DNA from: an uncultured Bacteroidales bacterium
Lineage (GTDB): Bacteria; Bacteroidota; Bacteroidia; Bacteroidales; FEN-979
Assembly: GCA_903885595.1 (NCBI GenBank)
Contig: CAISJJ010000243.1
Location: forward strand, 1-37,430
Direction: 5' to 3'
DNA: 37,430 nt
Part shown: positions 1 to 7,947 of the stretch, one piece after another
Layout of the letters: every line of letters starts with the position of its first letter
How positions within the stretch are numbered: the stretch's first letter is position 1
Made by a program: the position numbers and the translations under genes
Notes under the pieces: generated by a model
Databases searched by the model: none
Told to the model about the DNA's origin: nothing
The model's input: only the letters and a program-made list of their open reading frames with translations

Positions 1-1
1 G

Positions 2-265
2 CTTGATAAGGTTGGTCAGCAGTTCGATGCCCTGATTTCAGGTGTGAGCAAATGGGGTATTTTCGCCGAAATTGTGGGCACGAAATGTGAAGGAATGATC
101 AGGTTACGCGACCTGGAGGATGATTATTACTACCTGGACGAGGAAAATTACCAGATTATCGGGCAGCGGAACGGCTACCGGTTTAAACTTGGAGATAAAC
201 TAAAAATCAGGGTGAAGCGTATCGATCTTGCACGAAAACAGATGGATTATGATTGGGTTTCCTGA
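2..265 (+). CDS. rnr: Ribonuclease R, C-terminal S1 domain (5' truncated by window edge)
   Basis: The open frame enters from the left edge and ends with TGA at 263-265. The 87 visible residues form an S1 RNA-binding domain: a start resembling FDALISGVSKWGIFAEI, then EGMIRLRDL, then a final strand with KQMDYDWV before the stop. This is the layout of the C-terminal S1 domain of RNase R/VacB, a processive 3'-5' exoribonuclease that degrades structured RNA in the cytoplasm. The catalytic RNB domain would lie outside the window. An internal GTG at 44 is not the real start, because the S1 fold begins upstream of it. The gene converges on the LytTR regulator with one base between the stop codons. 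Another S1-containing protein is possible but less likely given the short tail. Confidence 0.8.
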   Translation, partial: LDKVGQQFDALISGVSKWGIFAEIVGTKCEGMIRLRDLEDDYYYLDEENYQIIGQRNGYRFKLGDKLKIRVKRIDLARKQMDYDWVS

Positions 266-266
266 T

Positions 267-995
267 TCACGCCAGTTTTTTCCTCTCCACCAGGTCAAAA
301 AAGGCTTTATGATAAGTTTCGCTAACAGGGATATATTGGTCTCCGATCTTAATCCTGTTACGTTCAATAGATTCTATTTTATCCAGGGCGATAAAAAATG
401 ATTTATGAACCCTGCAAAACTGGGGCTCATGAAGTATTTCTTCCAGTTTTTTTGCATTCATCAGGGTCATGATCCGTCTTGTTTTCGTAACAATCCGCCA
501 GTAGTCTCCCATTCCTTCAACATAAAGGACATCGTTGTTTTCAATTCGTTCCATCCGTGTTTCGGTCTTAACGAAGAAAAATGAGGCTTCTGCCGGTTTG
601 GTTTTACTAGTTTCAGGTTTTGCACCACCCACATCAAGCTGCACTCTTTCGAACACTTTATTGACTCCTTTGATGAACCGTTCAAAAGATATCGGTTTCA
701 GCATATAATCCACCACATCGAGCTCGAAACCCTGGATCGCATATCGTTCATAAGCAGTGGTGAAAATTACGAACGGCCGGTACTTGAGGGCATTCAGCAA
801 TTGGATTCCCGTGAGCTCCTCCATCTGGATATCCAGAAAAATAAGATCGACCTTATTTGAACGGATATACTCAATCGACTCAATGGCATTATCGAATGTT
901 GTCAGGAGATTCAGAAATTCAACCTTTGAACAATAATCCTTGATTATGTCAAGCGCCAAAGGTTCATCATCGATCGCAATGCAATTTATTTTCAT
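267..995 (-). CDS. LytTR-family response regulator
   Basis: This 242-residue protein is a two-domain regulator of the LytR/AlgR type. The receiver domain (about 1-120) has the acidic pair D9-D10, the phospho-acceptor D55 in FLDIQM, the TTAYERYAIQGFEL stretch and K100 in DYMLKP. The LytTR DNA-binding domain covers about 140-240, with LYVEGMGDYWRI and RVHKSFFIALDKIESI. It should bind promoter DNA once phosphorylated by the sensor encoded just upstream. Its start codon overlaps the sensor stop by four bases, so the two are translationally coupled. The DNA targets cannot be told from the sequence. Confidence 0.93.
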   Translation of the reverse strand: MKINCIAIDDEPLALDIIKDYCSKVEFLNLLTTFDNAIESIEYIRSNKVDLIFLDIQMEELTGIQLLNALKYRPFVIFTTAYERYAIQGFELDVVDYMLKPISFERFIKGVNKVFERVQLDVGGAKPETSKTKPAEASFFFVKTETRMERIENNDVLYVEGMGDYWRIVTKTRRIMTLMNAKKLEEILHEPQFCRVHKSFFIALDKIESIERNRIKIGDQYIPVSETYHKAFFDLVERKKLA

Positions 996-2017
996 ATTGA
1001 AAGTATTAATTTAACGGTGTACAAATTTTCATCACAAATTATATTCAGCTGATGTTTTCCCGGATACAGCAGGTTGAGCCGCCGGCGGATATTGTTATAC
1101 CCGATTCCGCCTACCTGATCCTTTGCAACAGAGCTGTTTTTCCGAAAGTAATTAATCACTTCGAACCTGATTTCATGTGCACCAATGGTTAGATTGATCC
1201 TGATTCCAGGGAACGTCACATTTTTACTACAGTGTTTGAAGGCATTCTCAACAAAAGGAATCAGTAACATCGGGGCTATAGTCCGGCCTTCCAGAGCACC
1301 CGAAATATTCAGTTCCACAAAATCCTGGTGTTTAAGCCTGAGCTTTTCCAGTTCAATGAAACTCTTTAGGTATTCGATTTCCTTTTCCAGCATCACTTTG
1401 TCGGTGGTGGCATCATAAAGCATATACCTCATAATGGCCGACATTTTCATCACTGCTTCCGGGGCATCCTCCGATTTTTTATAAACCAGCGAATAAATAT
1501 TGTTCAGGGTATTAAATAAAAAATGCGGGTTGATTTGTGAGCGTAACAGCGCCAGTTCACTCGATTGCTTTTCAACCAGCAATTCCGATTTCAGTTTCTG
1601 GGTTTCAAACCAACTGATAGCAAGTTGAATAAACAGAGCATAAATTCCGTATATAATCACCAGACGGATTGAGTTGAACCACCATCCGCCGGTGATCATC
1701 AGCGGTTCTTCAGGTTTAATGTGGCTATATCCGATATATTTCCAGAAAACGTATTCAAGACCAACGCGAAAGGGGATCAGAATGGCAATGACCATAATCA
1801 AAAATAACACTGGACATAACTTGTTTTTCCGGGTGAAAAACAAGCTATAAGTGAAGTAGAAACTGTAAAAGGTAATAAAACTGGTAACAGGATAAATTGT
1901 AATCTGCTCAAAAAAATCGACCTTTTTTCCCGACATCATGGCAAAGGTAAGCAGAATCTGGTTGAACATGTAAATCCAGAAAGCGACATGGACGAGTATC
2001 TTGTACTTTGTCTTCAT
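992..2017 (-). CDS. LytS-type sensor histidine kinase (His_kinase family)
   Basis: This 341-residue membrane kinase belongs to the LytS/YehU group. The N-terminal 135 residues hold about four hydrophobic segments. They are followed by a short linker and the His_kinase dimerisation motif SQINPHFLFNTLNNIYSL, with the likely phospho-His at 165, then a HATPase region with IPFVENAFKH and GGIGYNNIRRRL. It signals to the LytTR regulator with which it overlaps by four bases. A longer frame begins at 2071, but I chose ATG 2017: the extra 18 residues look unlike a membrane N-terminus, and a promoter-like pair lies at 2035-2066 inside the longer version. The stimulus is unknown because there is no periplasmic sensor domain of note. 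Confidence 0.9.
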   Translation of the reverse strand: MKTKYKILVHVAFWIYMFNQILLTFAMMSGKKVDFFEQITIYPVTSFITFYSFYFTYSLFFTRKNKLCPVLFLIMVIAILIPFRVGLEYVFWKYIGYSHIKPEEPLMITGGWWFNSIRLVIIYGIYALFIQLAISWFETQKLKSELLVEKQSSELALLRSQINPHFLFNTLNNIYSLVYKKSEDAPEAVMKMSAIMRYMLYDATTDKVMLEKEIEYLKSFIELEKLRLKHQDFVELNISGALEGRTIAPMLLIPFVENAFKHCSKNVTFPGIRINLTIGAHEIRFEVINYFRKNSSVAKDQVGGIGYNNIRRRLNLLYPGKHQLNIICDENLYTVKLILSI

Positions 2018-2034
2018 TACATACCATTGAAATT

Positions 2035-2066
2035 CAAACACAAAATAACAACAGAACCACATCAAA
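2035..2066 (-). promoter_or_regulatory. Candidate Bacteroidota promoter for the LytS/LytTR pair
   Basis: On the minus strand TTTG (2063-2066) is followed after 20 bases by TGTGTTTG (2035-2042), one mismatch from the phylum's TAnnTTTG -7 box. Transcription would begin a few bases before ATG 2017, which supports that start. Confidence 0.35.
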
Positions 2067-2196
2067 TCCAAGAGAATTCCCTACTAATCGATCATGCAGG
2101 AAGTATCTCCGGTCATGCATTCATTTCTATCGATAAAAATCACCGGTTAGCATGGATAAAAAACAACAATCCTGTTTTAATTGACGCGGCCGGTAA

Positions 2197-2223
2197 TTGA
2201 ATCGCAATAATTATGTAAGTTTG
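2197..2223 (+). promoter_or_regulatory. Candidate promoter for the secreted protein gene
   Basis: TAAGTTTG at 2216-2223 matches TAnnTTTG exactly. TTG at 2197-2199 could be the -33 box, although the 16-base spacer is short. The ATG at 2251 follows after about 27 bases. Confidence 0.4.
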
Positions 2224-2250
2224 AAAGAAGAAATGGTTCTGAGTTAGCCT

Positions 2251-3552
2251 ATGATTGAATTAGTGTTCAAACGGGCGGAATTTCTCCGGTTTGCCAGAAT
2301 TTTCACCTTGCTTGTTCTGTTTTCCGGTGTTACATCCATTGCCCGGAGCCAGTATAATTTTTACTATGGGAGTGTACTTGATGCATTGACCAAAGCCGGA
2401 ATTCCTGATGTTAATCTTTCCATTGCCGGATCACGGGTTGGAACGGTATCTGATAAAAAAGGAGCATTTTCGTTTTTTATCGACAGCATTCCTGCAACGC
2501 TGGTTGTAAGTTGTGTTGGCTTTGAAACGAAAACCATTCTGCTTGATAAAACCTCATTTTCACTCACCTTGTACCTGAATCATGAAGTAACAGAGTTACA
2601 GGAGGTGGAAATTAAGGCCAGGGAGCATGAAGCTTTTTTTAAAGATACGCATTATTCTGTTCTTGATTACGAGATCGACAGTAGCCTGACGTACCTTTTG
2701 ATTTTCAGGCAAGGTGTTGCCGGGGTGGAGTTGTTGTGTAAAAATTTTAATGGCGATACTGTAGCCACCTCCCTGACCTTATATTTCAAGCCCATCAGAC
2801 TATTCAAAGATTGCCTTGGAAACCTGCATGTATTAGGACATGATTCGGGATTCCAGGTTTTCAGGCAGGAGCATCGGCTGCATCTGATTCATCCGGTAAA
2901 CCTGAAAAAATTTGACAATGTGCTTAAGAATTGTGTCGCAGCCACACCTGAAATACTTTTTTATCAAAAGATTATGAACCATGGACTTGGAGTGGAATAT
3001 TTCGGGATAAACCGAAAGACTTATTTAAAGCAGGCTGTCTCACAGGTGAACGATGAAAACAAACTCAAAATGATGCGGCGCAATGCAGATGATGCGGCAT
3101 TATTAATGCGTGCAAGCCATCCTGATTCAAGGGATGAATTCGTCACCTGGAATTATGTTCATAAGATTCTTTACCGGCCAATAAAGACAGCGCTGTATAA
3201 AACCGGGAATTTTATCTGCATTTTTAATACACCGGAAAGGCAGATGGAATTTTATGATTTGGGTGGAGTCTTTTCTTATAAGCTTGCGCTGAAGATTGAA
3301 AACGTTAATGATGGAAGGTGGACCAGTGATATTATCATTGATGAACAATCTGAAAAGACATATACGACCTTTGTTTCAAATGGCCAGTATAGTCTTTATG
3401 AAATCGATCTTAATACGGGCATGTTGAGGAAAAGACTGACTTTGTTTCATTACTATCCTGAAAAAGTCCGCGTCGCCCATAATTTTGTCTATTACTTATA
3501 TGATGTTGCATCAGATCCGGATAATAAAATACTTTACCGCCATGGATTTTAA
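2251..3552 (+). CDS. Secreted protein with carboxypeptidase-regulatory-like domain
   Basis: This 433-residue protein begins with a basic stretch and a hydrophobic core (FTLLVLFSGVTSIA) that looks like a signal peptide cut near residue 34. A CarboxypepD_reg-like beta sandwich follows (about 38-110), with YGSVLDALTKAGIPDVNLSI, a strand around GTVSDKKGAFSF and VVSCVGFETKTILL. The rest (about 120-433) is rich in beta-strand-like segments and aromatic residues and may be propeller-like, but I do not recognise the family. The first domain is the one found at the N-terminus of many SusC-like receptors, but no barrel follows, so the protein is probably periplasmic or surface exposed. It sits divergent from the LytS/LytTR pair and 31 bases before a membrane protein. 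Confidence 0.7.
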   Translation: MIELVFKRAEFLRFARIFTLLVLFSGVTSIARSQYNFYYGSVLDALTKAGIPDVNLSIAGSRVGTVSDKKGAFSFFIDSIPATLVVSCVGFETKTILLDKTSFSLTLYLNHEVTELQEVEIKAREHEAFFKDTHYSVLDYEIDSSLTYLLIFRQGVAGVELLCKNFNGDTVATSLTLYFKPIRLFKDCLGNLHVLGHDSGFQVFRQEHRLHLIHPVNLKKFDNVLKNCVAATPEILFYQKIMNHGLGVEYFGINRKTYLKQAVSQVNDENKLKMMRRNADDAALLMRASHPDSRDEFVTWNYVHKILYRPIKTALYKTGNFICIFNTPERQMEFYDLGGVFSYKLALKIENVNDGRWTSDIIIDEQSEKTYTTFVSNGQYSLYEIDLNTGMLRKRLTLFHYYPEKVRVAHNFVYYLYDVASDPDNKILYRHGF

Positions 3553-3583
3553 AACAGTATTTTTACCCTAAAAACAATAACGT

Positions 3584-4261
3584 ATGGAAACCCTGCAAAA
3601 CAATGAGAACATGAATCAAAATCAGATACCTGAAACCACTGTGTCCGGTGCTTATGGACACGGCTGGGTGATCCTGAAAAAATTCTTCCCTGAACTGCTC
3701 CTCGTATTCTTTGTTCAGATACTTCTTTCAGTCCCCATGGGATTTACGAGCATGTTTTTTAACGTGCAATATGTCGGCGCTTTTACAACCGGGTTGTTCA
3801 ATTTTATTTATGGTGTGCTGGTACTGATGCCGGTCAGTTATGGATCTTCGTGGGTATATCTTAAAGCGGTAAGGGGTGAACCTTTCAGGGTGCAGGACAT
3901 TTTTTTCGCCTATCAGTCGTTTGGTAATATTCTCCTTGCCAATCTTCTGGTTTTTTTGATTGTCGGAGCCGGATTCATGATGCTGATCATTCCCGGAATT
4001 ATCTTTGCCTGCAAGCTTTCCTTTGTACCATATCTTGTGATGGACGAAAAAATGGAGGCGGTTGATGCTGTCAGGAAAAGCTGGAATATGACTAAAGGGT
4101 ATACGGGGACTATATTCCTCATGGGAATTGCTGCATTTTTCGTTGGCTTGTGCGGCCTGATTTGTTTTATTATCGGTATCATTCCTGCTGCAATCTGGAT
4201 CAGCCTTGCTTTTGCAACGATCTACATGTCGGTTTCAGGCAGGGTAAAGCAGGAAAAATAA
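3584..4261 (+). CDS. Multi-pass membrane protein (DUF975/GDPD-membrane-domain-like)
   Basis: This 225-residue protein has a polar N-terminus of about 25 residues and then five or six hydrophobic segments, including LLLVFFVQILLSV, FLIVGAGFMMLIIPGIIF and GLICFIIGIIPAAIWISLAF. The central stretch with IIPGIIFACKLSFVPYLVMD and a following AVDAVRKSWNMTKG is typical of inner-membrane proteins of the DUF975/YciC and GDPD-membrane-domain group, where it recurs as P-G-I plus D-A-xx-S. The molecular role is unknown. It lies between the secreted protein and an ECF sigma factor gene, with short gaps of 31 and 58 bases, so co-transcription is possible. Confidence 0.65.
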   Translation: METLQNNENMNQNQIPETTVSGAYGHGWVILKKFFPELLLVFFVQILLSVPMGFTSMFFNVQYVGAFTTGLFNFIYGVLVLMPVSYGSSWVYLKAVRGEPFRVQDIFFAYQSFGNILLANLLVFLIVGAGFMMLIIPGIIFACKLSFVPYLVMDEKMEAVDAVRKSWNMTKGYTGTIFLMGIAAFFVGLCGLICFIIGIIPAAIWISLAFATIYMSVSGRVKQEK

Positions 4262-4319
4262 ATCCATGATGTAACAAATCAACACTGGATGTATCCAAAT
4301 TGATGCAAACAGGAAAAGC

Positions 4320-4841
4320 ATGAACCGTGAACAACTTTTCAGAAATGTAATCGGGGAAAACAATCAGCGTATTTTCCGGATTTGCAGTTATTTTTTTACT
4401 GACCGCGACGATAGAAACGACGCTTACCAGGAAACACTGATCCGGATCTGGGAAAATCTTCATTCATTCAAAGGAAAATCACTTCTAAGCACCTGGATTT
4501 ACCGTGTGGCAGTAAACTCATGTCTTTCGCGCATCCGGAATGATAAAAAACGCACTAATCTCATTGAATGCAGGAGCAATCAGGAAACTTTTCATGTTGC
4601 AGAAATTACCCCGGATGAAGATTCCGGCAATGAAGAATTTAAAATAATTTTCCTGCAGCATTTTATGATGAACCTCATTACAGCCGATCGTACGCTGGTT
4701 TCCCTTTATCTTGAAGACCTGTCGACAAAAGAGATTGCTGAAATTACCGGATTGTCAGAGGCCAACGTCCGGGTCAGGATACACCGTATCAAAGAAAGAA
4801 TCAAAAACGAATGGGAGGAAAAGCAACATGGAATTGGATGA
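4320..4841 (+). CDS. ECF-type RNA polymerase sigma factor
   Basis: This 173-residue protein has the two sigma-70 regions of the extracytoplasmic-function class. Region 2 (about 14-80) includes DAYQETLIRIWENLHSFKG and STWIYRVAVNSCLSRIR. Region 4 (about 115-165) is a helix-turn-helix with LEDLSTKEIAEITGLSEANV and RVRIHRIKERIK. It directs RNA polymerase to a dedicated promoter set. The 3' end overlaps the next membrane-protein gene by 14 bases, which suggests that the downstream product controls it, as is common for ECF/anti-sigma pairs. Its promoter and regulon cannot be read from this window. Confidence 0.9.
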   Translation: MNREQLFRNVIGENNQRIFRICSYFFTDRDDRNDAYQETLIRIWENLHSFKGKSLLSTWIYRVAVNSCLSRIRNDKKRTNLIECRSNQETFHVAEITPDEDSGNEEFKIIFLQHFMMNLITADRTLVSLYLEDLSTKEIAEITGLSEANVRVRIHRIKERIKNEWEEKQHGIG

Positions 4842-5427
4842 TTTTAAACCTGGCAAGAAATCGGAAACGCCTGAGGAAAAAAACCGGGAAGGAGTTAGTT
4901 CCAATCCGTTACAAGGTCTGATCGGGGAGATGAAAGAAAAGGACAACAGGGAACGACAAGCGTTGTTATATTTGATTGTACTGTTTGGTCTTTTTGTTGT
5001 TCTTTATCTTTCGGGAATGAATTTACAGAGGGGCGACATGCGGGAAGGCTATTCTTTACTTGCTGGTGGATTCGTGCTTTCACTTTTATTTTTCCTGTTT
5101 AAATACCTGAAGCAGAAAAAGATTGACTATACTGCCCCAACCCTGGTGTTTCTCAAGGATGCTGAGCGAAGGTATGCTTACTGGACATGGCAGGACCTGG
5201 TTATTTCATGCCCGTTGCTTGTGTTGATGGGGTGGGGTGGTGGTATTATCGTAACCTGTTCATTTGAAAAATATTATCCTGGTTCGATCGTCCCGGTTAT
5301 AATTTTTATTGTTGTATACCTAATCGCCGTTGCAGTAGGTTTTTGGGCGGGAAAAAAGCAGTGGGAAAAAAGCAAGCGGGCAATTTATGAAAAGGTCCGA
5401 CGGATGAGACAGGAGTTCGGCACATAA
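4828..5427 (+). CDS. Membrane protein coupled to the ECF sigma factor (possible regulator)
   Basis: The frame is open from 4711, but the stretch before 4828 is sigma-factor DNA read out of frame, so I take ATG 4828, which gives 199 residues. The N-terminal 45 residues are charged and cytoplasmic in character (MELDDFKPGKKSETPEEK). Four hydrophobic segments follow: LLYLIVLFGLFVVLYLSG, LLAGGFVLSLLFFLFKYL, LVISCPLLVLMGWGGGII and IVPVIIFIVVYLIAVAVGF. The tail is basic. The position, overlapping the sigma gene by 14 bases, is that of an anti-sigma factor. However, I see no ASD/zinc-finger anti-sigma motif (HxxxCxxC), so the role is inferred from context only. Confidence 0.65.
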   Translation: MELDDFKPGKKSETPEEKNREGVSSNPLQGLIGEMKEKDNRERQALLYLIVLFGLFVVLYLSGMNLQRGDMREGYSLLAGGFVLSLLFFLFKYLKQKKIDYTAPTLVFLKDAERRYAYWTWQDLVISCPLLVLMGWGGGIIVTCSFEKYYPGSIVPVIIFIVVYLIAVAVGFWAGKKQWEKSKRAIYEKVRRMRQEFGT

Positions 5428-5463
5428 AAAAGAGGCTGTTCCGGTTTATCAGAAACAGCCTCT
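5425..5463 (-). terminator. Intrinsic terminator of the S46 peptidase gene
   Basis: The 10-bp stem AGAGGCTGTT (5431-5440) pairs with AACAGCCTCT (5454-5463). On the minus strand it is followed by six T (5425-5430). It lies 18 bases past the peptidase stop. There is no T-run on the plus side, so it chiefly serves the minus strand. Confidence 0.8.
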
Positions 5464-5481
5464 CAAAGTTGGAGAAAGATA

Positions 5482-7674
5482 TTATTTTATCAAAGTCAGT
5501 TCGTTGATCAGGTTTGTTGCACCTGCGAATTTATCAATAATGAACAGGACATAACGGATGTCAACATTGATGGTACGTTGCATATCAGGTTCAAACATTA
5601 TATCGCCGCTCATGGCTTCCCAGTTGCCATCAAAGGCAAGGCCGATCAGCTGGCCATCACCATTGATAACCGGGCTACCGGAGTTCCCCCCGGTTATGTC
5701 GTTGGTTGTTAGGAAACAAACAACCATCTCCCCATTTTCCCCATATTGGCCATAATCTTTAGCACTGAAAAGGTCCTTCAGTTTTTTCTCCACAATGAAT
5801 TCATCGTTGGTTGGATCTTCTTTTTGCATGATGCCTTTCAGTGTTGTCACATAGTCATAGTGAACCGCATCGGCTGGATAGTAATCCAGAACACTTCCAT
5901 ACGACATACGCATTGTTGAGTTTGCATCAGGATACTTTACCATGTCAGGGTTCATCTCTCTGATTCCGGCAATGAACAACCGGTTTGCCACACCAACATT
6001 TCCTCTTGCCGTACTATATGCAGCTGAATTTTTTCCCATGGCTTCCTCCATCGACTTGGCGAGTTGCCATCCCAGGTCTTTATTGTATGCTTTCAGACTT
6101 GGTTTATCGATAAATTTTGCTGCATTTTCTGGTGTAGCAAATACTGAAGTGGTATAAACGGCATCGGCAAAGGCAGTAAAATCATTGTTATAGTCCTCTT
6201 CGATCACTTTAAAAATGCCCGGCAGCTCAGCCTTTGCCACATCTGCTGCATACAGGCGGAGCATCTCGGCAAGTGTTTTCTTGGCAATGGCCTGGTCATA
6301 TTCTTTGAAGTGTTCTTTTACTGCCGATTTTAAACCATCCTGAGCCTCTTTTATCGCGCCCTTGTTCTTCTTTTCCAGGGCGCTTTGTAATCCGCCAAAC
6401 TGATTAGCCATTTGCACAACATCAAGACTCATTCCCGCAAGGTTGGCATAGAAAAAGGGAACTGCAATTTTTTTCATGCCGGCATAGTTTGATTTCAGGT
6501 CATCCAGAACTTTCCCGTATTTTTTCTGCAGGGCAGGATTCTTGCTGTACCAAGCTATAAAATCACTTTCAATGGTCTTTTTCTTATCTTCCACCTTGTT
6601 GCGTATCAGCATTCTGGACTGGCCGATGAAATTTTTCCATGTGTTGGCAATCCCTGCATAGTCGTCGGCATAGGCAATTTTAACCGCTTTATCAACATCC
6701 ATACGCTCTTTCATGATTTCCAGTTCTTTTCCGAAAATCTTGATCAGGGTAGGATAAAAGACATCTAGATTATATTCAATCCCAAAGGAGGTGATATATC
6801 TTGTGGTGGTTCCCGGGTATCCCCACACCATGGCGAAATCGTTCTTTTTAATCCCTTTAAGGCTGATGGGGAGATGGTATGCAGGTTTCAGCGGGACATT
6901 CTTTTCCGAATATTTTGCTGGGTTTCCATCGGGGTCGGTATAAACACGAAAAATAGTAAAATCGCCTGTATGGCGGGGCCACATCCAGTTGTCGGTATCA
7001 CCACCGAATTTTCCGATGGAGGAGGGGGGCGCACCAACTAAACGGACATCTTTATAAGTTTTAAAGATAAACAGGTAATATTCGTTGCCACCATAAAACG
7101 CTTTTACTGTGGCTTCAAATTTACCGCCATCTTCGGCCCTTTTCCTGAGTCTGTTTGAAATTTCCTTGACTTTACTTGCCCGGTCGGATTCTTTCAGTGT
7201 ATCGGAAAGAAAAGGGATAATTGAATCGGTCACATTCTCGATGCGTTGCAGAAATGATGCACACATGGACTCGTTGGATAGCTCTTCGCTCAGCGACTTT
7301 GCCCAAAAACCATTTGTCAGGTAATCATGTTCCGGGGTGCTGTGGTTTTGCACGGAGCCATAACCGCAATGATGGTTGGTAAATAAAAGTCCCTGGTCAG
7401 ATACCAATTCAGCTGTACAGAAAAAACCGTTAACCCCGCCGTTTGAAAGGCCAACAATAGCATCCTTCAAGCTGTTGTTATTAATACTGTAGAGTTCCTC
7501 GGCAGTAAGATGGAGGCCCATTTTCTGCATGTCAATATAATTCAGCCGTTCAAGCAACAGTGGAAGCCACATACCTTCATCGGGCGGATTTTCAGCAAAA
7601 CTGAATGACCCGGATACTGCAAAAAGCATAATCGCGATCAAGACAGATTTCAATTTCAAGGATAATGTTTTCAT
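5482..7674 (-). CDS. S46 family dipeptidyl-peptidase (DPP7-like)
   Basis: This 730-residue exported serine peptidase has a signal peptide that ends near residue 27 (VLIAIMLFAVSGSFSFA). The catalytic His lies in LLFTNHHCGYGSVQ (101/102) and the nucleophile is Ser665 in GGNSGSPVINGDGQ. Length and motifs fit family S46, which removes dipeptides from the N-terminus of oligopeptides in the periplasm and feeds peptide catabolism in Bacteroidota. The residue 18 positions after the nucleophile is Gly683. In the family this position is Gly in DPP7, which prefers hydrophobic P1 residues, and Arg or Ser in DPP11, which is specific for Asp/Glu, so I call it DPP7-like. A weak promoter (minus strand, TAACTTGG at 7718-7725) precedes it and a terminator follows it. 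It sits between two LytS/LytTR pairs. Confidence 0.9.
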   Translation of the reverse strand: MKTLSLKLKSVLIAIMLFAVSGSFSFAENPPDEGMWLPLLLERLNYIDMQKMGLHLTAEELYSINNNSLKDAIVGLSNGGVNGFFCTAELVSDQGLLFTNHHCGYGSVQNHSTPEHDYLTNGFWAKSLSEELSNESMCASFLQRIENVTDSIIPFLSDTLKESDRASKVKEISNRLRKRAEDGGKFEATVKAFYGGNEYYLFIFKTYKDVRLVGAPPSSIGKFGGDTDNWMWPRHTGDFTIFRVYTDPDGNPAKYSEKNVPLKPAYHLPISLKGIKKNDFAMVWGYPGTTTRYITSFGIEYNLDVFYPTLIKIFGKELEIMKERMDVDKAVKIAYADDYAGIANTWKNFIGQSRMLIRNKVEDKKKTIESDFIAWYSKNPALQKKYGKVLDDLKSNYAGMKKIAVPFFYANLAGMSLDVVQMANQFGGLQSALEKKNKGAIKEAQDGLKSAVKEHFKEYDQAIAKKTLAEMLRLYAADVAKAELPGIFKVIEEDYNNDFTAFADAVYTTSVFATPENAAKFIDKPSLKAYNKDLGWQLAKSMEEAMGKNSAAYSTARGNVGVANRLFIAGIREMNPDMVKYPDANSTMRMSYGSVLDYYPADAVHYDYVTTLKGIMQKEDPTNDEFIVEKKLKDLFSAKDYGQYGENGEMVVCFLTTNDITGGNSGSPVINGDGQLIGLAFDGNWEAMSGDIMFEPDMQRTINVDIRYVLFIIDKFAGATNLINELTLIK

Positions 7675-7900
7675 AAAAGGCGAGTATTAAAATTTAGAGA
7701 TATAATATATGATTTGTCCAAGTTAAAGGCTGATTGAAAATGGATTGCAATATTAGCAACATTTTATGCATCAGGGCGTATTTTTTGATGAACAGTTGAA
7801 ATTCTCGATGATCGATGTTATTTGGCGGTTAAAATACCGGCATCCTTATAGCGAAAAGTGAGGCTTTCGTCTTGTTTTTTATCCAGGATATCAAAAAAAA

Positions 7901-7931
7901 TTGATAATCCCGAAATCAATGCCCACATTTG
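7901..7931 (+). promoter_or_regulatory. Candidate promoter for the second LytS/LytTR pair
   Basis: TTG at 7901-7903, then a 20-base spacer, then CACATTTG at 7924-7931 (one mismatch from TAnnTTTG). The ATG follows at 7948. The rest of the 273-base gap shows no gene. Confidence 0.4.
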
Positions 7932-7947
7932 CCAAAAATTCACTTAA

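Noticed and set aside
1988-2200. 70-residue plus-strand frame in the gap before the secreted protein
   Set aside because: It overlaps the start and promoter of the LytS gene on the other strand and resembles no family.
4711-4827. Longer N-terminus for the sigma-coupled membrane protein
   Set aside because: Those codons are the sigma factor region 4 read out of frame; ATG 4828 gives a natural start.
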